DNA of 26,370 nucleotides from Actinomycetota bacterium (GTDB lineage Bacteria; Actinomycetota; Actinomycetes; Nanopelagicales; Nanopelagicaceae), in contig CANLTP010000004.1 of assembly GCA_947494085.1 (NCBI GenBank), positions 1 through 26,370 of the forward strand. Reading direction: 5' to 3'. The notes under the pieces are model-generated. The model saw nothing but the letters and a program-made list of their open reading frames with translations. It made no database searches and was not told the DNA's origin. How positions within the stretch are numbered: the stretch's first letter is position 1; each line of letters opens with the position of its first letter. A program made the position numbers and the translations under genes. Positions 1 through 6,708 of this stretch are shown here, one piece after another.

Positions 1-220
1 CATTTGCATCAACCGAAGCGACGCCGCTCAAATCTAAAGTAATTCCATTTTCGGTTTCAGTCGGATTCTCTGGGGCAACTGTCAGGGCTGGCAAGTTATT
101 GGGCACCGAGACGAATTGGTCGAAATTTCCTTGGGCATAGGTCGTATCGACACTGCCAATGAAGACAATAAAGAAAGCGGCGCTAAGAACCAGCTTCGTC
201 GATCTAAAAATCTTGTTCAT
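1..220 (-). CDS. Secreted protein, N-terminal fragment (runs off the window)
   Basis: The minus-strand frame opens with ATG at 220-218 and stays open for 73 codons to the window edge. It begins MNKIFRSTKLVLSAAFF, a basic n-region followed by a hydrophobic core, and a likely signal peptidase site lies after TTYAQ near residue 30. The mature part (GNFDQFVSVPNNLPALTV...) is rich in Pro, Asn, Val and Thr, as in cell-surface proteins, but I recognise no domain. The purine-rich site GAGAGGAAGGGTGAG directly before the ATG is a good ribosome binding site and supports this start. The gene has a long upstream region, so it is probably the first gene of its unit. Function unknown; only the export signal is supported. 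Confidence 0.7.
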   Translation of the reverse strand, partial: MNKIFRSTKLVLSAAFFIVFIGSVDTTYAQGNFDQFVSVPNNLPALTVAPENPTETENGITLDLSGVASVDAN

Positions 221-468
221 CTCACCCTTCCTCTCTAACCTTTTCTAACCTTTTCTAACCTTTTGCAAAAATTCCGGACAAGCAACAGCAGCCCAAACTG
301 GGCTAGTTACTTGGGGGAAGGGCAAAACCATCCCATCCGGGAAGTGCATGGGCAAATTTAAAGGCGTGTGAGTCGCAAAAAAGATATTAATCACAGGAAA
401 GTGCGCATCTAAAAGTGCAGGTCAGATACCGTGATGTCCGATTTGACCGATTTGACCGTTATTGGGTT
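221..468. other. Intergenic region between phoH and the secreted-protein gene
   Basis: There is no plausible gene in this 248-bp gap. Read on the minus strand it is the leader of the secreted-protein gene. It contains a perfect 6-bp hairpin with a 3-nt loop (290-304, arms AGCCCA and TGGGCT). That hairpin sits inside a possible closing stem formed by 335-340 and 274-279, which makes six pairs as minus-strand RNA with one G-U. Three exact 10-bp tandem repeats follow (235-264). A 9-bp repeat of the type GGTCAAATC lies just downstream of the phoH stop (440-458). I match none of this to a known riboswitch family. Confidence 0.45.
235..264. repeat. Three perfect 10-bp tandem repeats
   Basis: The unit CTAACCTTTT (minus strand AAAAGGTTAG) occurs three times without mismatch, immediately upstream of the ribosome binding site of the secreted-protein gene. 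Ten base pairs is one helical turn, so the repeats would lie on one DNA face. They may also act in the leader RNA, or be simple replication slippage. Confidence 0.85.
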
Positions 469-1776
469 TTACTGGCTGAAGTTGACCGGTTCTTCCAACA
501 TTTCGGTTACAAGAGCCGCAATTGGCGAGCGCTCTGACCTGGTCAAAGTGATGTGGGCGAAAAGTGGATGTCCTTTTAGGGACTCAACCACGGCTACGAC
601 ACCGTCATGACGGCCAACTCGCAAGTTATCTCGCTGGGCAACGTCGTGAGTCAGGATCACTCTCGAGTTCTGCCCGATTCTAGAGAGCACGGTTAGCAAA
701 ACTCCACGTTCAAGTGACTGGGCTTCATCAACAATGACATAAGAATCGTGGAGCGAGCGCCCACGGATGTGAGTCAGGGGCAGAACTTCGATTAACCCGC
801 GATCAATAATCTCATCGATGACTTGCTGGCTTACTAACGCACCCAAAGTATCGAAAACCGCCTGGGCCCAAGGCGACATCTTCTCGTTCTCGCTCCCCGG
901 AAGGTAACCAAGTTCCTGGCCACCAACTGCATAGAGCGGGCGGAAGATTACAACTTTCTTGTGGTGACGCTTTTCTAGAACCGCCTCTAACCCAGCGCTC
1001 AGTGCAAGTGCGCTCTTTCCGGTTCCGGCGCGACCGCCCAAAGAGACGATGCCAACTTCATTGTCCAAAAGTAAATCCAAAGCGACCCGTTGTTCGGCGC
1101 TTCGACCATGCAGACCAAATGCGGTGCGATCACCACGAACTAGTTGCAACTGTTTATCTGGCATAACTCGGGCTAGGGCGCTTCCCTTATCCGAGTGCAG
1201 AACGATTCCGGTATGGCATGGATGGGTCTTGCCTAATTCATCGGCGACCCTGCCGCTTTCATATAAAGCATCAATAACATTTCCGCCAACGGTTGCCTCG
1301 ACCATTCCGGTCCAACCACTAGTCAGCGCAAGTTCGGCGCGATACTCCTCGGACTTAACTCCGACCGAAGAAGCCTTTACGCGAAGCGGCAAGTCCTTGG
1401 TTACAAGAACAACATCTCTGGATTCGGCCATCATATTTCTGGCTATTGAAAGAATTCTTGAATCATTTGAGCCATCGCGCAAGAAGCCGGATGGCAGGGA
1501 GGATGAATCCGAGTGGTTTAGCTCAACCCGGAGTGTTCCGCCTTCTTTATTTAATTTAATATCTTCATCGAGTCGGCCATGTTCAATTCGCAGGTCATCA
1601 AGGGTGCGAAGAGCGGCCCGGGCAAAGTAGCCAAGTTCTGGATGATCTCGTTTAGTTTCTAGCTCACCAATAACTGTGATTGGGATGATTACTTCATGTT
1701 CGGCAAATCTTGTAAGTGCTGCGGGGTCTGCGAGTAAAACGCTGGTATCTAGAACATAGGTCTTTCTTTTGGCCAA
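469..1776 (-). CDS. phoH: PIN-PhoH protein (PhoH2 type): RNase and ATPase/RNA helicase
   Basis: The 435-aa product fuses an N-terminal PIN RNase domain (about residues 6-140) to a PhoH ATPase. PIN acidic residues are visible at D10 (VLDTSVLL), E38, D105 and D127. The P-loop GGRAGTGKS is at about 247-255, and the Walker B segment VIVDEAQS at about 347-354. In mycobacteria, PhoH2 of this architecture unwinds and cleaves RNA. Length is normal for the family. The start is TTG (1776-1774): no in-frame ATG or GTG lies just upstream, and [15 protein letters not shown] fits family N-termini; the ribosome binding site is weak (GCGAG). Mycobacterial phoH2 is preceded by an overlapping phoAT antitoxin gene, but I see no convincing equivalent in the 148 bp upstream. 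It may be co-transcribed with the uppS operon or have its own promoter there. Confidence 0.93.
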   Translation of the reverse strand: MAKRKTYVLDTSVLLADPAALTRFAEHEVIIPITVIGELETKRDHPELGYFARAALRTLDDLRIEHGRLDEDIKLNKEGGTLRVELNHSDSSSLPSGFLRDGSNDSRILSIARNMMAESRDVVLVTKDLPLRVKASSVGVKSEEYRAELALTSGWTGMVEATVGGNVIDALYESGRVADELGKTHPCHTGIVLHSDKGSALARVMPDKQLQLVRGDRTAFGLHGRSAEQRVALDLLLDNEVGIVSLGGRAGTGKSALALSAGLEAVLEKRHHKKVVIFRPLYAVGGQELGYLPGSENEKMSPWAQAVFDTLGALVSQQVIDEIIDRGLIEVLPLTHIRGRSLHDSYVIVDEAQSLERGVLLTVLSRIGQNSRVILTHDVAQRDNLRVGRHDGVVAVVESLKGHPLFAHITLTRSERSPIAALVTEMLEEPVNFSQ

Positions 1777-1924
1777 TTGGCACTCGCATTCTTTTTTAGT
1801 TTTATCTTGGAGGTTATTCCTGGTGTCTAACCCGGTGGATAAAAGGTAAAACCATAATGAGAACCAAGCCCTGCGACACGCTTATTTCAATAGTAAATTT
1901 ATAACTAACTTTTAATTGAATTTT

Positions 1925-2719
1925 TTACTTACCAAAGCGGCGGTTGCGTTGTGAATATGCCCGAATTGCCCGCAAGAAGTCGACCCTTCTAAAGTCTGGC
2001 CAATAGGCTTCACAGAAATAGAACTCGGAATGTGCGCTCTGCCACAGTAAGAATCCGCCAAGGCGCTGCTCTCCTGAAGTTCGGATAACTAAGTCCGGAT
2101 CTGGAAGGCCAGCGGTATAAAGGTGGCGGCCAATTTCATCAACGCTAATTAAGCCAGCGATTTCAGCGGCGTTCTTATCAGCATTTGCTGGTGCGGTAAT
2201 TATTGATTTAACGGCGTCAGCAATTTCGCTACGTCCGCCATATCCAATTGCCACATTGATTAAGACGCCCTTAATTCCCTTGGTCTTGCTGGCCACATCA
2301 TTTAATTGATCAACCATTTTTCTTGGTAGCAGCTCCATGGATCCAACAGGTCGGATCTCCCAACGTCTGCGACTTGCTAAATCATTCACGGTATCCGAAA
2401 TGATTTCGAGCAATGGTTCAAGTTCTGCGGGAGGTCTAGATTGATTCTGATTTGATAGCAGCCAGATTGTTAAGACTTCAACCTTAGATTCTTCACACCA
2501 ATCCAGTAAATCAATTATCTTCTCAGCCCCAGCTTTGTGTCCGCGAGCGGTTGAAGTATCGCCGTCAGCTGCTGGATTTGCCTTCGACCATCTACGATTT
2601 CCGTCGAGAATTACTCCAACGTGGTGTGGGGTCTGGGTGAAATCTAAATTTGCAAATATCCGACGCTCATAGAGCGGATACAAAATCGATTTGATCGCCG
2701 GCTTTAGATAGGCCTTCAT
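1925..2719 (-). CDS. uppS: cis-isoprenyl diphosphate synthase (UppS/Z-FPP synthase family)
   Basis: A 264-aa (Z)-prenyltransferase that condenses isopentenyl diphosphate onto an allylic diphosphate to make the polyprenyl carrier lipid for wall synthesis. Family marks: VILDGNRRWSKA with the catalytic Asp at about 39, GHKAGAEK, GYGGRSEIADAV, IRTSGEQRLGGFLLWQ, and the terminal FYFCEAYWPDF and RRFGK. The third motif reads WLLSNQNQSRP rather than the usual FSxENWxRP. This resembles the mycobacterial short-chain enzyme Rv1086 (Z-farnesyl diphosphate synthase) more than long-chain UppS, so product length is uncertain. Its ATG shares bases with the stop of the upstream DUF3817 gene (TAATG), so translation is probably coupled. 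It is the last gene of the SURF1 operon. Confidence 0.92.
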   Translation of the reverse strand: MKAYLKPAIKSILYPLYERRIFANLDFTQTPHHVGVILDGNRRWSKANPAADGDTSTARGHKAGAEKIIDLLDWCEESKVEVLTIWLLSNQNQSRPPAELEPLLEIISDTVNDLASRRRWEIRPVGSMELLPRKMVDQLNDVASKTKGIKGVLINVAIGYGGRSEIADAVKSIITAPANADKNAAEIAGLISVDEIGRHLYTAGLPDPDLVIRTSGEQRLGGFLLWQSAHSEFYFCEAYWPDFRRVDFLRAIRAYSQRNRRFGK

Positions 2720-3054
2720 TACTTAAGTGAATTAAATTCTCGAAGGGCTCGACGTTCGGCAACAAAGGATGCGACTGGCAGCGTTCCAGCAAGGATTAAT
2801 AGGACCGTGCTTTTAAAAGATTTGCCAGCCTTTAAACAATAATGGAATGCCGCAAAAACATAAATTGGATAAGTAAATCCATGAAGCAGAGAGATCCAAC
2901 TTACATATTCATATGCATCTTTGAAGATCAGATAATGAATTGGAATGCTTACGAACCAGAGTAATAACGACATAACACCTGCGTAAATTGCCATAATTCG
3001 AAAGCGGATCATCGCTCCGTTAAGTGCAGCTTGGCGTGGATTCAATTCATTCAT
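2719..3054 (-). CDS. DUF3817 integral membrane protein
   Basis: A 111-aa protein with about three membrane segments: roughly 18-38, a central one around LHGFTYPIYVFAAFHYC, and a third around TVLLILAGTLPVASF. The string LLHGFTYPIYVF and the ending AGTLPVASFVAERR match DUF3817 as I know it from actinobacteria, where it often lies near respiratory or SURF1-like genes. Molecular function is unknown. The gene overlaps SURF1 by 8 bp (ATGAATGA) and uppS by one base, so the three genes form a translationally coupled operon. Confidence 0.85.
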   Translation of the reverse strand: MNELNPRQAALNGAMIRFRIMAIYAGVMSLLLWFVSIPIHYLIFKDAYEYVSWISLLHGFTYPIYVFAAFHYCLKAGKSFKSTVLLILAGTLPVASFVAERRALREFNSLK

Positions 3055-3781
3055 GCTTTAACTTTACCGCCCCTCTCCTGACAATTTGGCGCTCTTTCAT
3101 CGAATTATAGAACGGCGCAAATAGAACGAGTATGGCCATCAGCCACCAGACGAAGACGTATGAGATGTGTTGCCAATAATAACCAGGGACTTTTGATTTA
3201 AGTTGTGGCGCCGGAATTCGAGTTGTCAGTATTTCTTGCCCAAGTCTTGTCTCTTCAGCGGTTGCTACGACATAACCATCAAATAGCGAGAGCGAAGTTT
3301 CTCCGACAATTAGCGCTGGATCGATTCTCGAAATCTCGCCTTCTCTGGCCTTTGCCGAATCTGAGGTTTGTCTTGGATATAGCCGACCCTCTATTTTTAC
3401 TTTTCCAATGATCTCTTGATTCTCTAAACTCTCAACTCCGCGCACAACTAAAATTCCGCGATTGCCAGAAAGCTCGAGCAACCTAACTTCTAAATCTGTG
3501 GTTAATTTCTTGCCATCTGTTAACAATTCTTGATCTGGTGCAATAAATATCTCACGGTAATTTCCACTCAATTCTACGAGCCGATTTATTGCACTCGGTT
3601 CTAAGTTTGAAGTTACCGAAGCGATACTCTCTAAATCGACCCGCGGAATATCAGGAACAAATCGCTTAGCAACTTTGACATCATGTGCTCGATCTAATTG
3701 CCAATTACCTAATCCGATAAATGTAACTGAAAGAATTATTGCCACAATAAGTTGGGCGATGAATCCTTTACTTCTCTTCAT
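3047..3781 (-). CDS. SURF1 family protein (cytochrome oxidase assembly)
   Basis: The 244-aa protein has the SURF1 layout: an N-terminal membrane segment (about 8-24) ending in LGNWQLDRA, an extracytoplasmic region of about 180 residues, and a C-terminal membrane segment (SYVFVWWLMAILVLFAPFY). The W-Q-L-x-R-A motif after the first helix and GYYWQHISYVFVWW before the second are typical. SURF1 proteins help insert heme a and assemble the aa3-type oxidase. No oxidase genes are in the window, so this role rests on family knowledge. The start ATG overlaps the upstream 45-aa ORF by 14 bp, and the end overlaps DUF3817. Confidence 0.88.
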   Translation of the reverse strand: MKRSKGFIAQLIVAIILSVTFIGLGNWQLDRAHDVKVAKRFVPDIPRVDLESIASVTSNLEPSAINRLVELSGNYREIFIAPDQELLTDGKKLTTDLEVRLLELSGNRGILVVRGVESLENQEIIGKVKIEGRLYPRQTSDSAKAREGEISRIDPALIVGETSLSLFDGYVVATAEETRLGQEILTTRIPAPQLKSKVPGYYWQHISYVFVWWLMAILVLFAPFYNSMKERQIVRRGAVKLKHE

Positions 3782-3905
3782 TACGGTCTAATAATTTTTT
3801 GTTTCGGCGGTAAAAACTCCACAGAAGCAGAGAGACAGCAGAAACCAGGAAAATCATTGTTAGTGAGCCTGCTACCCCCACGTCAATCGTTGTTCTACCG
3901 TTCAT
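3768..3905 (-). CDS. Small single-pass membrane protein (45 aa), first gene of SURF1 operon
   Basis: A short frame encodes 45 residues: MNGRTTIDVGVAGSLTMIF, then a hydrophobic stretch through LLLWSF, then a basic tail (YRRNKKLLDRNEEK). This is one membrane helix (about residues 10-30) with a positive-inside C-terminus. It overlaps the SURF1 start by 14 bp (ATGAAGAGAAGTAA), the coupling style used throughout this operon. A -10 hexamer TACAAT lies exactly 6 nt upstream of the ATG with no Shine-Dalgarno site, so the transcript is probably leaderless and starts at this ATG. I do not recognise the family; it could be a small respiratory accessory subunit. Evidence for coding is context, composition and promoter placement. 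Confidence 0.6.
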   Translation of the reverse strand: MNGRTTIDVGVAGSLTMIFLVSAVSLLLWSFYRRNKKLLDRNEEK

Positions 3906-3917
3906 ATGCAGATTGTA
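3906..3917 (-). promoter_or_regulatory. Leaderless promoter -10 of the SURF1 operon
   Basis: On the minus strand TACAAT (3917-3912) is followed by 6 nt (CTGCAT) and then the ATG at 3905. Transcription would begin at or within a base of the start codon. There is no ribosome binding site. Confidence 0.55.
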
Positions 3918-3928
3918 ATGAGATTACG

Positions 3929-3941
3929 TAGACTTGCACCC
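3929..3941 (+). promoter_or_regulatory. Leaderless promoter -10 of DUF4307 gene
   Basis: TAGACT (3929-3934), then 7 nt and ATG at 3942. It sets the DUF4307 start at 3942 rather than at the upstream in-frame ATG 3906. The divergent SURF1-operon -10 lies only 11 bp away. Confidence 0.55.
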
Positions 3942-4352
3942 ATGACCGAGCCGATTGAAAACGACCCATATCTGAGAGCAAGATATGGGATTTCTAAGGC
4001 CAGATTTTCCAGATTTCCCAATTGGCTAATTACTGCAATCCTGATTTCCGTAATTGGCGGCGGCTGGTTGTTATGGACCGCAAACCATTACACCTATCCA
4101 GAGATCAAATCGACTCTGATTTCATTTCGTGAAGTTGATGCCAAGAACATTGAGATTAGATATTCGATAGAAATCAAAAATCCGAATTCACAAGTCATCT
4201 GCCGTCTGGCTGCGCGAGATTACGAATTAAACATTGTTGGCCAGATAGATGACGAAATCCCGCTCGGCACAAAAAGTGCCACAAGAATTGTTCAAATTCC
4301 TACTCGATTAGCAGCGGTTAACGCTCAGATTGAATCTTGCTCAACTCTTTAG
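3942..4352 (+). CDS. DUF4307 membrane protein
   Basis: A 136-aa protein starting MTEPIENDPYLRARYGISK, with one membrane helix (LITAILISVIGGGWLLW, about residues 27-45) and an extracytoplasmic beta-rich domain. The N-terminal RYG motif before the helix, and the position directly upstream of greA, match actinobacterial DUF4307 proteins (Rv1081c beside greA in M. tuberculosis). Function is unknown. An earlier in-frame ATG at 3906 would add 12 residues (MQIVMRLRRLAP) that lie over the promoter, so I reject it. The stop codon overlaps a short inverted repeat (AGGGA-AAC-TCCCT, 4351-4363). Confidence 0.82.
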   Translation: MTEPIENDPYLRARYGISKARFSRFPNWLITAILISVIGGGWLLWTANHYTYPEIKSTLISFREVDAKNIEIRYSIEIKNPNSQVICRLAARDYELNIVGQIDDEIPLGTKSATRIVQIPTRLAAVNAQIESCSTL

Positions 4353-4379
4353 GGAAACTCCCTGAATCAAAAAGACCTG

Positions 4380-4394
4380 TAAACTTCTCGTCTT
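4380..4394 (+). promoter_or_regulatory. Promoter -10 of greA, leaderless or nearly so
   Basis: TAAACT (4380-4385) lies 9 nt before the greA ATG, so the predicted leader is 0-3 nt. There is no Shine-Dalgarno sequence in the gap. Confidence 0.45.
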
Positions 4395-4880
4395 ATGGCT
4401 ATCGAACCTACTCAAACCTGGCTGACCCAAGAAGCTGCTGACCGCCTTGCCGCGGAATTAGCTGAACTTGAAGGTCCACGTCGCGCAGATATTGTTAAGA
4501 AGATTGAGGCTGCCCGCGCTGAAGGTGACTTGAAAGAGAATGGTGGTTATCACGCCGCTAAAGATGAGCAGGGCAAGACTGAGGCAAGAATTCGCCAACT
4601 AAAGCACATGCTGGAAAATGCTCATATCGGAAATCCACCAGCTGGTGAATCCGGTTTTGTTGGTCTTGGAATGTTAGTCACTGTTGATATTGCTGGCGAT
4701 GAAATGAAATTCCTTCTTGGATCACGTGAAATTGCAAGTGGCGATGTCGATGTTTACAGCGAAAAATCACCGCTTGGTGCCGCAGTTCTAGGTGCAAAAA
4801 TTGGTGACACCGTTACATACACAGCGCCTAATGGCCGTGAGATTAGCGTTGCAGTTTTAGAAGCTCAAAACTTCTTCTAG
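4395..4880 (+). CDS. greA: Transcription elongation factor GreA
   Basis: A 161-aa GreA that rescues backtracked RNA polymerase by stimulating transcript cleavage. The N-terminal coiled coil (about 8-80) contains the actinobacterial signature AARAEGDLKENGGYHAAKDEQGK, whose D and E at the hairpin tip (EGDLKEN) are the catalytic acidic pair. The C-terminal FKBP-like domain follows (about 85-161). Length is typical. It converges with the ABC permease gene, with 13 bp between stop codons and no clear terminator hairpin apart from a run of six T just after the stop. Confidence 0.97.
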   Translation: MAIEPTQTWLTQEAADRLAAELAELEGPRRADIVKKIEAARAEGDLKENGGYHAAKDEQGKTEARIRQLKHMLENAHIGNPPAGESGFVGLGMLVTVDIAGDEMKFLLGSREIASGDVDVYSEKSPLGAAVLGAKIGDTVTYTAPNGREISVAVLEAQNFF

Positions 4881-4893
4881 CCCGTTTTTTAGA

Positions 4894-5688
4894 TTACTTA
4901 CTTACCCTTACATACTTGCGCACGCTTATTGGCGCAAAGATTGCAACAAGTAAAACCATATAAATAAGGGACATCAGAATTGGATTCTGGCTTGGCCAAG
5001 AATTGGCAGTTGCTCCAAAAATATTCTCAGTTCCAAATAATTCACGGCAGGCAGCAACCATCGTCGATACCGGATTCCATTCGGCAAAATACTGCAAAAC
5101 CTTTGGCATTCCAGTTGTTGGTGCAAAGGCATTTGATAAGAAGGTGAGTGGAAATACCGTCATGAAAACTAAGTTTTGAGCTACCCGTTCTTCACGAACA
5201 GATAAACCAATTAAAACTCCGATCCATGACATTGAATAACCAAATGCCAACAAGAACAAGAAGCCGAGAAAAATCTTTACCGGGCCGCTGCTTGGTCGCC
5301 AACCAACTAGAAATCCAACTAGTCCCATAACGATCAGTGTTACAACATTCTGCAAGGTGTCGCCAACAGTGCGCCCAATAACAACTGCAGATCTTGATAT
5401 CGGCAGTGATCTAAAGCGATCAATCAAACCCTTCTGCATATCGGCTGCAAGGCCAACTGCTGTCGCAGCTAGGGTGAATGCAACTGTTTGCACGAAGATG
5501 CCAGGCATCAATAATTGAACATATCCACCGTCAACACCTGAATCGATTGCGCCACCAAAAACGTAGCGGAATAGCAGAACAAACATCGCTGGCTGAATCG
5601 TTGCGAAAATTAAGACTTCAGGAATCCGGATCATCTGAAGTAATTGGCGTTTAGTTATTACCAAGAAATCACTTACGCTTTGCAGCAT
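4894..5688 (-). CDS. ABC-2 type exporter permease (DrrB-like)
   Basis: A 264-aa membrane subunit with about six helices, characteristic of ABC-2 permeases: an N-terminal amphipathic stretch, FATIQPAMFVLLFRYVFGGAI as first helix, a conserved central ALAATAVGLAADMQKGLIDRFRSLPI region, then LTFLSNAFAPTTGMPKVLQYFAEWNPV near the C-terminus. The RFRSLPISR segment and the SNAFAP...NPV segment are typical of DrrB/NodJ daunorubicin-resistance permeases. Its start lies inside the ATPase gene (20-bp overlap), preceded by a strong site GGGAGG 6 nt from ATG. The substrate cannot be read from the sequence. Confidence 0.92.
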   Translation of the reverse strand: MLQSVSDFLVITKRQLLQMIRIPEVLIFATIQPAMFVLLFRYVFGGAIDSGVDGGYVQLLMPGIFVQTVAFTLAATAVGLAADMQKGLIDRFRSLPISRSAVVIGRTVGDTLQNVVTLIVMGLVGFLVGWRPSSGPVKIFLGFLFLLAFGYSMSWIGVLIGLSVREERVAQNLVFMTVFPLTFLSNAFAPTTGMPKVLQYFAEWNPVSTMVAACRELFGTENIFGATANSWPSQNPILMSLIYMVLLVAIFAPISVRKYVRVSK

Positions 5689-6658
5689 TTTTTCCTCCCA
5701 CTACTTCTTCGGTAACGACTTCAGCAACATGGCCGGTCAAAGAGATAAACACATCATCTAGTGAAGGTCGCTTCAAGCCGATATCTAGCGGATGAATTTT
5801 GGCATCATCCAAAAGACGAAGCACTTGAATCAATGAAGCACTTCCATTGCTTACCGGCGCAGATATTCTGCGAATTCCTGTATCGACCGTTGGTGTTGTT
5901 CCAGAAACTTGCTCTACTAATCTTGTTGCAACAGCAATTTGATCAACTTCAACAGTTATCTCAAGCCGTTCACCACCAACTTGATTCTTTAATTCATCTG
6001 CTGTGCCTCGAGCAATCACTTTTCCGGTATCAATTACTGCAATCGAATCTGCAAGGTGATCAGCTTCCTCTAAATACTGTGTTGTTAAAAGCAGAGTAAC
6101 GCCGCCTTTAACAAGTTCGTCAATTACATCCCACATCTCCATACGGCCACGTGGATCTAGCCCAGTTGTTGGCTCATCTAGGAATAGCACTTTTGGCTTA
6201 ACAATCAAAGAGGCTGCTAAATCCAAACGTCTGCGCATGCCTCCGGAGTAAGTTCTAATCGGGCGCTTTGCTGCATCGGTAAGTGAGAATTTTTCAAGTA
6301 ACTCTTCAGCTCGTTTTTTCGATGCGGCTGAATTCAAATGATACAAACGCCCAAACATAGTTAAGTTATCCCAACCAGTTAGCGTTTCATCTAGCGCTGC
6401 ATATTGCCCAGATAATCCAATTATTTTTCGAACCTCGTCTGGATGTTTTAAAACATCGATTCCTGCGACAGTTGCACTTCCACTATCTGGTGTTAAGAGA
6501 GTTGCTAGAACTCGAACTGTTGTTGTTTTTCCAGCACCATTTGGACCAAGTAGGCCAAGAACTGTTCCTTCTTCAACTTCAAGACTTAGACCATCAAGAG
6601 CTTTTACTGCACCCTTGTCATACGTTTTAACCAAATCCTGAGCGATGATCGACTTCAT
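5669..6658 (-). CDS. ABC exporter ATPase (DrrA-like)
   Basis: A 329-aa ATP-binding subunit that partners the permease downstream. Walker A is GPNGAGKTTTVR (about 38-49), the signature YSGGMRRRLDLA, Walker B VLFLDEPTTGLDP, and the switch region LLLTTQYLEEAD. This last has Gln where most ABC proteins have His, which is usual in DrrA. A C-terminal extension of about 100 residues ends in DDVFISLTGH, another DrrA-family mark. The start ATG is preceded by AGGTGAGG. It diverges from the MFS gene with about 50 bp between starts, so the two exporters may share regulation. Drug or lipid export is plausible but unproven. Confidence 0.94.
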   Translation of the reverse strand: MKSIIAQDLVKTYDKGAVKALDGLSLEVEEGTVLGLLGPNGAGKTTTVRVLATLLTPDSGSATVAGIDVLKHPDEVRKIIGLSGQYAALDETLTGWDNLTMFGRLYHLNSAASKKRAEELLEKFSLTDAAKRPIRTYSGGMRRRLDLAASLIVKPKVLFLDEPTTGLDPRGRMEMWDVIDELVKGGVTLLLTTQYLEEADHLADSIAVIDTGKVIARGTADELKNQVGGERLEITVEVDQIAVATRLVEQVSGTTPTVDTGIRRISAPVSNGSASLIQVLRLLDDAKIHPLDIGLKRPSLDDVFISLTGHVAEVVTEEVVGGKNAAKRK

Positions 6659-6695
6659 AGCCTCACCTTATTGCTTGATTGCTTGGGTCGCATAG

Positions 6696-6708
6696 TAAAC
6701 TCACAATT
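6696..6708 (+). promoter_or_regulatory. Leaderless promoter -10 of the MFS gene
   Basis: TAAACT (6696-6701), 7-nt spacer, ATG at 6709. It supports the ATG start over the upstream in-frame TTG at 6679, which would lie above the promoter. Confidence 0.55.

Noticed and set aside
1049..1630. 193-codon plus-strand open frame
   Set aside because: It lies fully antisense to phoH, has no ribosome binding site, and its protein is Ser/Arg-rich with no recognisable domain; the opposite strand carries clear PIN and PhoH motifs.
1680..1790. Short ATG frame ([10 protein letters not shown]...) overlapping the phoH start in another frame, considered as an antitoxin
   Set aside because: It lies almost wholly inside the phoH coding sequence, out of frame, and ends after about 31 codons with an arbitrary-looking composition.
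6679..6708. Longer MFS start at TTG 6679
   Set aside because: It would place codons over and above the -10 hexamer at 6696-6701, and it lacks a ribosome binding site; ATG 6709 fits the leaderless spacing.
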